Below are positions 57,633 through 64,000 of a stretch of 64,000 bases of DNA, piece by piece. The stretch lies in NCBI GenBank assembly GCA_050951725.1, contig JBMNJO010000001.1:496001-560000 (forward strand), given 5' to 3'. The notes under the pieces were generated by a model, which saw only the letters and a list, made by a program, of their open reading frames with translations, had not been told where the DNA came from and did not search any database. Source of the stretch: DTU052 sp050951725 (GTDB taxonomy: Bacteria; Bacillota; Syntrophomonadia; Syntrophomonadales; DTU052). Each line of letters starts with the position of its first letter. Within the stretch, counting starts at the first letter, position 1. A program made the position numbers and the translations under genes.

Positions 57633-59333
57633 CTACTTCTTACCGATAAGAGTCAGTATCAACTCCTTAATGCTCGTCTGGTCAACCATTTCACTCTCAG
57701 CTTCCCACCGCTTCTTAATTTCCACTTTGCCCTGTTTTAATGACTTGGGTCCAATGGTAATTCGCAGCGGTATCCCGATCAGGTCGGCATCTTTGAATTT
57801 GACACCAGCCCGTTCTTCGCGGTCATCCAGCAATACCTCAACCCCAGCGGCCTGTAATTCCTGGTAAAGACGCTCTGCATAAGCCATCTGCTCTTCATCA
57901 CGCCTGTTGACCGGGACAATTATTACCTGGAACGGAGCAATGGACATCGGCCAGATTATCCCATTCTCATCATGTTTCTGTTCGATAGCTGCTGCCATTA
58001 CCCGGGATATTCCGATTCCATAGCAGCCCATCACATAATGCCGCTTAACGCCTTCTTCGTCCAGGAACCAGGCATCCATGGCCTTGGAGTACTTGGTCCC
58101 CAGTTTGAATATGTGACCGACCTCGATCCCCCGGGTTGTCTGCAGTTCTCCCTGGCAATGGGGGCAGGGATCCCCCGCTTCCGCATTGCGCAGGTCCACG
58201 TAAGCATCAGGGGTGAAATCCCGGCCCGGCCGAATATGGATCAGGTGACTCTCAGGCCGGTTCGCACCACAGACCGCATCAGACATCCCTTGAATCTCCA
58301 AATCGGCCAGAACCTTTGTCGTAAGTCCTACTGGACCGACCGAACCAATAGCCACCCCGGCAATATCTTTCACCACATCCTCCGGGGCCATAAAAAGCTC
58401 GTTCGCCTGCAGGTAGTTCTTCAGCTTAACCTCATTTAACTCGCGGTCACCCCGTATCAGGACCGCGTAAGGCTCCTCATCCACGATGTATATCAGGGTC
58501 TTGATTATCCCGGTTTCATCGACCCCCAGGAACTTGGCCACATCCGCAACCGATTTAACACCAGGGGTGAGTACCACCTCAGCCTTGCTGCATTCTGTCT
58601 GTTCACCGGGCGTGTATACTGTTTCAGCTTTTTCCACATTGGCTGCGTAATGACACTGGTCACAGTAGACAACCACTGATTCCCCACTGCCGGCCAGTAC
58701 CATGAACTCGTGGCTTGAGCTCCCTCCGATGGCACCACTGTCTGCTTCCACCACCCGGAAGTCAAGTCCTAACCTCTCAAATATAGTGCTGTAGGCAAAA
58801 TACATCTTGCGGTAGGATATCTCCAGGCCATCCTCATCAACATCGAAGGAGTATAGGTCTTTCATGATGAATTCCCGTCCGCGCATCAAACCAAACCGGG
58901 GTCGGATCTCGTCCCGGAACTTGTCCTGTATCTGATAGAGGAGCAGGGGCAAATCACGGTAGGAGTGAGCCTCGCCATCCACCAGGGCCGTGATAACCTC
59001 CTCGTGGGTAGGTCCCAGACAGAAATCGCGATTGTGACGGTCTTTTAACCGGAACATTTCATCCCCGTACAGTTGCCAGCGTCCCGACTGATCCCAAAGC
59101 TCACGAGGCTGAACGATGGGCAGACCTACCTCCTGGCCACCGGCCCGATCCATTTCCTCTCGAACGATCTGATTGATTTTTTTCAAGACCTTGAACCCTA
59201 GAGGGAGATAGGTGTACACCCCCCCCGCCGTCCTGCGTATCATTCCTGCCCGCATCAACAGCTTGTGGCTGATTACCTCAGTGTCGCTGGGATCCTCCCT
59301 AAGTGTTGGCAATAGAAGTTGTGTGATCTTCAC
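57633..59333 (-). CDS. proS: Prolyl-tRNA synthetase
   Basis: ProS charges tRNA-Pro. The 566-residue bacterial-type enzyme has class II motif 1 (MRAGMIRRTAGGVYTYLPLG), motif 2 (FRDEIRPRFGLMRGREFIMK), the inserted editing domain (about 230-390, with VLIRGDRELNEVKLKN), motif 3 (GCYGIGISRVMAAAIEQKHD) and an anticodon-binding domain. The GTG start follows GGAGGAGGG and lies 35 bases inside the end of ispG, so translation is coupled. Confidence 0.96.
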   Translation of the reverse strand: MKITQLLLPTLREDPSDTEVISHKLLMRAGMIRRTAGGVYTYLPLGFKVLKKINQIVREEMDRAGGQEVGLPIVQPRELWDQSGRWQLYGDEMFRLKDRHNRDFCLGPTHEEVITALVDGEAHSYRDLPLLLYQIQDKFRDEIRPRFGLMRGREFIMKDLYSFDVDEDGLEISYRKMYFAYSTIFERLGLDFRVVEADSGAIGGSSSHEFMVLAGSGESVVVYCDQCHYAANVEKAETVYTPGEQTECSKAEVVLTPGVKSVADVAKFLGVDETGIIKTLIYIVDEEPYAVLIRGDRELNEVKLKNYLQANELFMAPEDVVKDIAGVAIGSVGPVGLTTKVLADLEIQGMSDAVCGANRPESHLIHIRPGRDFTPDAYVDLRNAEAGDPCPHCQGELQTTRGIEVGHIFKLGTKYSKAMDAWFLDEEGVKRHYVMGCYGIGISRVMAAAIEQKHDENGIIWPMSIAPFQVIIVPVNRRDEEQMAYAERLYQELQAAGVEVLLDDREERAGVKFKDADLIGIPLRITIGPKSLKQGKVEIKKRWEAESEMVDQTSIKELILTLIGKK

Positions 59334-60396
59334 GGTTTCCCTCCTCCTTGACTATTTCATGTATCGCATCTATCAATGCCGAAGCCATTTTACTGCTCTC
59401 CACTTTGCCGGTAACCTGTCCATTCTTAAACAATAAACCAAAGCCGCGACCTCCGGCGATACCGACATCCGCATCTCTGGCTTCCCCGGGCCCGTTTACT
59501 ACACAGCCCATCACTGCCACCTTGAGTGGTTGCTTGATTTTCCGCAGCTCAAGATCAACCACTTCGGCCAGCTCCTGCAGATTGATTTCACAACGTCCAC
59601 AGGTAGGGCAGGAAACCAGTTCAACCCCCCTGTCCCTGCGTTCAGCTGCCCGCAGGATCTCATAGGCGGACCATACCTCTTCCAGTGGGTCAGCCGTAAG
59701 TGACACCCTGATGGTATCACCAATACCCTCCGCCAGGAGTATGCCGATGCCCATTGCTGACTTAATCAGTCCCCGGGCCAGGGTCCCCGCTTCGGTAATA
59801 CCAATATGAAGAGGGTAATCCACAGTGGAGCTAAGCAACCGGTATGCCTGTACGGTATCCATGACGTTTGATGACTTGAGGGAGACCTTAATCAGATGAA
59901 ACTCCATATCCTCCAGGACTCTGATCTGCCGCAGGGCACTTTCCACCATGGCTTCCGGGGTAGCTCCCCCGAACTCGCTGAGAATCTCCCGGCCAAGTGA
60001 CCCGGCATTGACGCCGATCCTGATCGGCACCTGGCGTTCCCGGGCCTCTTTAACCACCGTCTCCACCTTCCACCGGGCACCTATGTTGCCTGGATTAATA
60101 CGGAGTCCATCTACACCCGCCTGCAGACACTGTACTGCTAAACGGTAATCGAAGTGAATGTCGGCAATTATGGGAATTGTGATGTTCTTTTTTATCTTGG
60201 TCAGAGCCGCAGCCGCCTCAGAATCGGGGACTGCCACCCTGATAATCTCGCATCCGGCCGAGGCCAGTTTACGGATTTGCTCTATCGTTGCTCTGGTATC
60301 CCGGGTATCAGTGTTGGTCATGGACTGCACTACTACCGGATTATTGCCGCCAACAGCAACACTTCCAACTCTTATTTCCCGGGTTGGTCTGCGCAT
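59299..60396 (-). CDS. ispG: HMBPP synthase (IspG/GcpE)
   Basis: IspG is a [4Fe-4S] enzyme that converts MEcPP to HMBPP in the MEP isoprenoid pathway. The product of about 365 residues has GGNNPVVVQSMTNTDTRD, LRINPGNIG and the cluster cysteines in SCPTCGRCEINLQELAE and MGCVVNGPGEARDADVG. The ATG at 60396 follows AAAGGGTGG; the frame extends four codons to 60408. With dxr in the same operon it shows an MEP pathway host. Confidence 0.95.
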   Translation of the reverse strand: MRRPTREIRVGSVAVGGNNPVVVQSMTNTDTRDTRATIEQIRKLASAGCEIIRVAVPDSEAAAALTKIKKNITIPIIADIHFDYRLAVQCLQAGVDGLRINPGNIGARWKVETVVKEARERQVPIRIGVNAGSLGREILSEFGGATPEAMVESALRQIRVLEDMEFHLIKVSLKSSNVMDTVQAYRLLSSTVDYPLHIGITEAGTLARGLIKSAMGIGILLAEGIGDTIRVSLTADPLEEVWSAYEILRAAERRDRGVELVSCPTCGRCEINLQELAEVVDLELRKIKQPLKVAVMGCVVNGPGEARDADVGIAGGRGFGLLFKNGQVTGKVESSKMASALIDAIHEIVKEEGNREDHTTSIANT

Positions 60397-60400
60397 CTCT

Positions 60401-61465
60401 TTAACCACCCTTTGCGATGTTCACGATGTCATTAAAGGTAACCAGGATAATCAGCCCCAACAGGACGACAAAACCGATGAGGTGAATAAAGTTTTCCCGC
60501 TCAGCCTCGATAGGACGCCCCCTGACCAGCTCCAGCCCGGTAAACACTATACGGCTGCCATCCAGTGCCGGGAAGGGCAACAGGTTTATAACCCCCAAAT
60601 TAATGCTCAGAAGAGCAGTAAAGTTCAAGAGATATATAATTCCGCCCTGGGCGGCCTCACCAATCATCCGGGTTATCCCCACCGGTCCTGCCAGGGCGTC
60701 AGCGGAGACTGCACCGGTTATAAGCTGCACCAGGCCCTGGAGCATTAAGACCGTAGTAGCGTAGGTGTTAAGAAAACCCATTTTAATGCCTTGCCACAAT
60801 CCCATTTTTTGGTAGCTGAGACTGGCGGTTACCCCCAGGACTGAAGTTTTGGTCGACTGGTTATAATCCGGTTTAACGGTTACCTCTTGCTGCTGGCCAT
60901 CCCTGCTGACAACCATGTTCAAAGATTCACCCTCGGGTGTTTTCTGGATGATCTCCACCATCTGATCCCAGGTTGATACATTTTTTCCGTCGATACTTAT
61001 TACCCGGTCGCCCGGTTGCAAACCTGCTTCTGCGGCCGGCTTACCCGCTATCACATCACCTAAAACAGGTACGTTTTCTACCTGAGGAATCCCGATCATG
61101 GTGAACGCTAGAATAAATATCAAAACCGCCAGAACAAAATTCATCAATGGCCCGGCTGCCAATACCTTGATCCTCTGCCAGGGGGATGCCTGGTTAAAGC
61201 CGGCCGGATTGTCCATGTCATCGGGCTCAGCTCCGGCCATACGAACGAAACCACCGATCGGAAAGAGACGCAAGCTGTACTCGGTCTTGCCGGTCAATTC
61301 TTTATCTGACTGGTCAGCGCGACCTTTGAAACTTAAAAGTTTGGGACCGAAACCAATACTGAATTCCTCGACCTCAATCCCGGCACTGCGGCAGGCTATA
61401 AAGTGCCCCCATTCATGAACCAAAATGATTACTGCCAGCACCAAAATTGCAGTTACGATCATCAT
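60401..61465 (-). CDS. rseP: RIP metalloprotease RseP (site-2 protease)
   Basis: RseP cuts membrane-embedded substrates such as anti-sigma factors. The 354-residue membrane protein has the zinc motif HEWGHF in VIILVHEWGHFIACRSAGIE, one PDZ domain (GLQPGDRVISIDGKNVSTWD; about 145-200), and the second active-site motif NLLPFPALDG. The cdsA-dxr-rseP-ispG/proS order is typical of Firmicutes. It follows dxr by 11 bases. Confidence 0.94.
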   Translation of the reverse strand: MMIVTAILVLAVIILVHEWGHFIACRSAGIEVEEFSIGFGPKLLSFKGRADQSDKELTGKTEYSLRLFPIGGFVRMAGAEPDDMDNPAGFNQASPWQRIKVLAAGPLMNFVLAVLIFILAFTMIGIPQVENVPVLGDVIAGKPAAEAGLQPGDRVISIDGKNVSTWDQMVEIIQKTPEGESLNMVVSRDGQQQEVTVKPDYNQSTKTSVLGVTASLSYQKMGLWQGIKMGFLNTYATTVLMLQGLVQLITGAVSADALAGPVGITRMIGEAAQGGIIYLLNFTALLSINLGVINLLPFPALDGSRIVFTGLELVRGRPIEAERENFIHLIGFVVLLGLIILVTFNDIVNIAKGG

Positions 61466-61476
61466 ATCTTTTTACC

Positions 61477-62616
61477 TCATTCCTTAATGAATCGGATACA
61501 CGCTTCACGTGCCCAGGTATCGGCAGCCATTATCTGAGGAAGATCCGGGTTGTTTATAACCTGGTGCTGCCCCATTACTTTCTCTACTGCACTGACAATA
61601 CCTGTAAAGTTCAGTGTCCCTTCCAAAAAGCTCTCCACCGCGATCTCGTTGGCCGCGTTCATAACCGCCGGCATCGTACCACCCTGGCGCCCCGCCGCCA
61701 GAGCCAGGTCCAAGGCCGGAAACTTCTGCAGGTCCGGAGATGAGAATTGAAGTTCACCCAATTGGCCCAGGTCCAGTCTTTCGCCAACCGTTTCCCATCT
61801 CTCGGGATAACTGAATGCATACTGAATCGGCATCCTCATATCGGGAACCCCAAAATGTCCCAATAGCGAGCCATCCAGGAACTCAACCAATGAATGCACA
61901 ATGCTCTGGGGGTGGATAACCACACTTATTTGATCATAGCTTACTGCAAACAGGTGATGGGCTTCAATTACTTCCAGTCCCTTGTTCATCAGGGTAGCTG
62001 AGTCAATGGTGATCTTTTTCCCCATATTCCACTTGGGATGGCGCAAGGCCTCTTCAGGGGTAACGAACTCAAGTTTATCGGCCTCTATTTCTCGAAATGG
62101 CCCGCCGGAAGCCGTCAGCCATATACGGGAGATCCATTTCTCCTCGCCCTGCAGGCACTGAAATATTGCAGAGTGTTCGCTGTCGACCGGTAAAATTGTG
62201 GCTCCGGTGGCCTGTGCCAGGGGCATTATCACCTCGCCAGCAGCAACCAGGCTCTCCTTATTGGCCAGTCCCACTGTTTTTCCGGCAGCCACTGCTTTAT
62301 AGGTCGGGTAAATACCTGCGGCACCGCTTACCGCAACCAGTACCAGGTCAACGTCCTCCAGAGATGTCAGAAATGTAACAGCCTCCATTCCCTGTCCGGT
62401 CCAGCAGTGACAGAGGGATTTGAGTTCCTCGTAGGACCCGGGATAGGAAATGGCGGCATAATCTGCATTGAATTCTGCCGCCTGCTCTGCCAGCAGTCTG
62501 GCATTTCTCCCCGCGGCGAGAGCCACTACCTCAAGTTTGTCCGGATTATGACGGATTACATCCAGGGCCTGGACCCCGATCGATCCGGTAGAACCAATTA
62601 TTGCAATTCTTTTCAA
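61477..62616 (-). CDS. dxr: 1-deoxy-D-xylulose-5-phosphate reductoisomerase
   Basis: Dxr makes MEP, the first committed step of the non-mevalonate isoprenoid pathway. The product of about 379 residues has the NADPH motif RIAIIGSTGSIGVQALDVIR, ANKESLVAAGE, PVDSEHSAIFQCLQGE, TASGGPF and the closing PDMRMPIQYAFSYPERW. The TTG at 62616 is preferred: AAGGA lies nine bases upstream and it starts five bases after the AI-2E gene stop. The longer frame to 62643 would overlap that gene. Confidence 0.94.
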   Translation of the reverse strand: MKRIAIIGSTGSIGVQALDVIRHNPDKLEVVALAAGRNARLLAEQAAEFNADYAAISYPGSYEELKSLCHCWTGQGMEAVTFLTSLEDVDLVLVAVSGAAGIYPTYKAVAAGKTVGLANKESLVAAGEVIMPLAQATGATILPVDSEHSAIFQCLQGEEKWISRIWLTASGGPFREIEADKLEFVTPEEALRHPKWNMGKKITIDSATLMNKGLEVIEAHHLFAVSYDQISVVIHPQSIVHSLVEFLDGSLLGHFGVPDMRMPIQYAFSYPERWETVGERLDLGQLGELQFSSPDLQKFPALDLALAAGRQGGTMPAVMNAANEIAVESFLEGTLNFTGIVSAVEKVMGQHQVINNPDLPQIMAADTWAREACIRFIKE

Positions 62617-62621
62617 ATCAC

Positions 62622-63737
62622 TCAGTCCTTTTTCCACGACCATTTATCAAATATGCCGGCCCGACGGCATGCCAAGAAAACTACCACTACGGCAGGACCC
62701 AGTATTATGCCAGCCACCCCGGCGGCTCTTAGACCCACATAGAGAGCGATCAGCGTAGTCAGTGGGTGAAGTCCAATATTGTCACCCAGGATTCTAGGTT
62801 CCAGTATATACCTGACCGTAATCATAATCATATAAAGGATCAAGAGGCCAATGGCCATACCGGTGTTGCCCATTACAAAAGACAGTATAATCCAGGGAAC
62901 AAACAAAGTGCCCGGACCCAGAATCGGCAGAATATCAAGCAGTCCGGTCAGGAGTCCAATAGTTAATGCATACTTAACCCCTAACATCGATAAACCCACG
63001 ATGGTAAGAATACCTGTAATCGAAGTCAGGATCAGCAGAGCTTTTACCCAACCCAGGAAAGCAGTCACCAGGTCCCTGGCAATCTTACGGGTCTTACCTT
63101 CCCAGGATTCGGGAAGTGATTTCAAGAACCATTCCCTTATCTCAGGCCGCTCCCGGGCAATGAAGTAGGTTGCGATCAGTGCGATAAGAAGGAAAATAAA
63201 ATAGCCCGGAAGGCTGGCAACCAGATCTATCATGGTAGTTACTACCGAATTCAGAATCTGCTCCAAACGGTTCAGCAGTCCGTAGAGGCTGGTTTGCATG
63301 GAATTTTCCAACTCGGCCGGCAGGTTCAGACGCATATAGAACACCTGGGCCTGCTCCAGGCTGTCAGCTATCACCTGGCTCAGGTCCCCCGAACGCATGG
63401 ACAGGGATTTATATATGGAAACGAGTTCACTTGTCAGTCTGGAGAACAGGTAAATCAGAACAAATGAAAGGGATCCCAATACCAGCAGCATACTGAGCAG
63501 CGTAGCCATTCCACGTTTCAGCTTAAGCCTTTGCTCCATAAAAATTATTGCAGGTTCAATCAGCAAGGCCAGCAACACTGCCAGAATAAAGGGCATGAAG
63601 TACATAGGCAATGATCCCAGTACATCCCCTACGATCGGAAACACATAATGAAAGAGCAGGTAGATGCCCAGCAGAGCAAGAACCGCAACCGCAAATCTAA
63701 CCAGTACTTTTACATACCTTAACAGTTCAGGATCCAA
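62622..63737 (-). CDS. AI-2E family transporter
   Basis: This 371-residue membrane protein has the PF01594 pattern: about seven hydrophobic helices and conserved C-terminal segments LGVKYALTIGLLTGLLDILP and PRILGDNIGLHPLTTLIALY. Members include the E. coli autoinducer-2 exporter TqsA and Na+/H+ antiporters, so the substrate is undetermined. The TTG start at 63737 has GGGAGG eight bases upstream. Its place between cdsA and dxr, normally adjacent in Firmicutes, is an insertion into the conserved operon. Confidence 0.85.
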   Translation of the reverse strand: MDPELLRYVKVLVRFAVAVLALLGIYLLFHYVFPIVGDVLGSLPMYFMPFILAVLLALLIEPAIIFMEQRLKLKRGMATLLSMLLVLGSLSFVLIYLFSRLTSELVSIYKSLSMRSGDLSQVIADSLEQAQVFYMRLNLPAELENSMQTSLYGLLNRLEQILNSVVTTMIDLVASLPGYFIFLLIALIATYFIARERPEIREWFLKSLPESWEGKTRKIARDLVTAFLGWVKALLILTSITGILTIVGLSMLGVKYALTIGLLTGLLDILPILGPGTLFVPWIILSFVMGNTGMAIGLLILYMIMITVRYILEPRILGDNIGLHPLTTLIALYVGLRAAGVAGIILGPAVVVVFLACRRAGIFDKWSWKKD

Positions 63738-63741
63738 TTAC

Positions 63742-64000
63742 TTAGCCTCCCCATCCAGCTACTAGCAAGTAAATCAGAGGCGCAACACACATAAAGCTGT
63801 CCAACCGGTCAAGCACCCCACCATGCCCCGGGATCAGCCGTCCAAAATCCTTGATGTTGAAACCTCTTTTAACTCCGGATGCAAACAGGTCCCCTATCGG
63901 GGCTATCAGACCGACAGCTATCCCGATACCGATGTACTGATACAGGCTGTAACCGGGGATAATCCAGCAACCAGCTGCAGATACTAAAATGGTTGCCAAA
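63742..64000 (-). CDS. cdsA: Phosphatidate cytidylyltransferase, C-terminal part
   Basis: This is the C-terminal 85 residues of CdsA, cut by the right edge of the window. CdsA makes CDP-diacylglycerol, the substrate used by PgsA. The fragment has hydrophobic helices and the family signature GDLFASGVKRGFNIKDFGRL followed by IPGHGGVLDRLDS. It is the first gene in the visible part of the cdsA-to-polC operon. Confidence 0.92.
   Translation of the reverse strand, partial: LATILVSAAGCWIIPGYSLYQYIGIGIAVGLIAPIGDLFASGVKRGFNIKDFGRLIPGHGGVLDRLDSFMCVAPLIYLLVAGWGG

Noticed and set aside
60158..60748. A 196-residue plus-strand frame over ispG and rseP
   Set aside because: It is antisense to two clear genes and has no domain pattern.
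1..64000. tRNA, rRNA, CRISPR arrays, prophage or autonomous IS elements
   Set aside because: No cloverleaf-like sequence, rRNA motif, regular spaced repeat, phage gene or transposase frame was found on reading both strands.

Overview
The window is a chromosomal segment of an anaerobic, endospore-forming Firmicute, most likely a member of the Clostridia. This is inferred from the Gram-positive gene order around polC, nusA, infB, recA and spoVS; from the sporulation genes (spoVS, dpaA/dpaB, ymxH, ylzJ, dacF-like, ylxY-like and an alpha/beta SASP); from oxygen-sensitive or anaerobe-type enzymes (IspG, several radical SAM proteins, FeoAB); and from signs of selenium use. Base composition is close to balanced. 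Nearly every gene is on the minus strand; only a SASP gene and an uncalled selenoprotein gene near 5.6-6.2 kb are on the plus strand. Gene order broadly follows the Bacillus subtilis cdsA-to-ymcA region. No tRNA, rRNA, CRISPR array, prophage or autonomous insertion sequence was seen.

Layout in minus-strand transcription order. 64.0-53.3 kb: cdsA (partial), an AI-2E family permease, dxr, rseP, ispG, proS, an mgtC-like gene and polC, which encode envelope lipid and isoprenoid synthesis, prolyl-tRNA charging and the replicative polymerase. 53.2-45.3 kb: the rimP-nusA-ylxR-ylxQ-infB-rbfA-nrnA-truB-ribF transcription/translation operon, behind a good sigma-A promoter and a leader hairpin. 45.1-42.0 kb: a small two-gene unit of unknown role, then rpsO and pnp. 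41.9-30.6 kb: envelope and spore genes (vanW-like, ylxY-like, dacF-like, M16 protease), dut, ymxH, then dapB, dipicolinate synthase dpaAB, asd, aspartokinase and dapA, which link lysine, cell-wall and dipicolinate synthesis. 30.4-20.4 kb: rnj, tepA, ylzJ, uppP, ftsK/spoIIIE, mnmH (selenouridine tRNA), rodZ, rimO and pgsA.

20.2-11.5 kb: a 270-bp MITE-like element, a membrane protein paired with an FtsH-like protease, cinA, thpR, recA with a near-ideal SOS operator, RNase Y, ymdB and spoVS with a sigma-H-type promoter. 11.2-1 kb: dipeptidase, PHP phosphoesterase, NlpC/P60 hydrolase, guaB, an mgtC-like gene, a Fur-controlled fur-feoB-feoA cluster, a radical SAM gene, miaB and a partial ylbF-family gene.

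Most notable observations: (1) a DUF1858-type small redox protein at 5937-6146 whose second motif cysteine is an in-frame UGA followed by a perfect hairpin at the distance expected of a bacterial SECIS, in a window that also encodes the selenium-dependent tRNA enzyme MnmH; (2) a MITE-like foldback element with 17-bp terminal repeats and a 4-bp target duplication, plus three diverged relatives elsewhere in the window; (3) RNase Y and RodZ genes whose complete N-termini require rare ATT and CTG starts; (4) a PolC without the usual inserted proofreading exonuclease; and (5) a small two-gene module upstream of rpsO.
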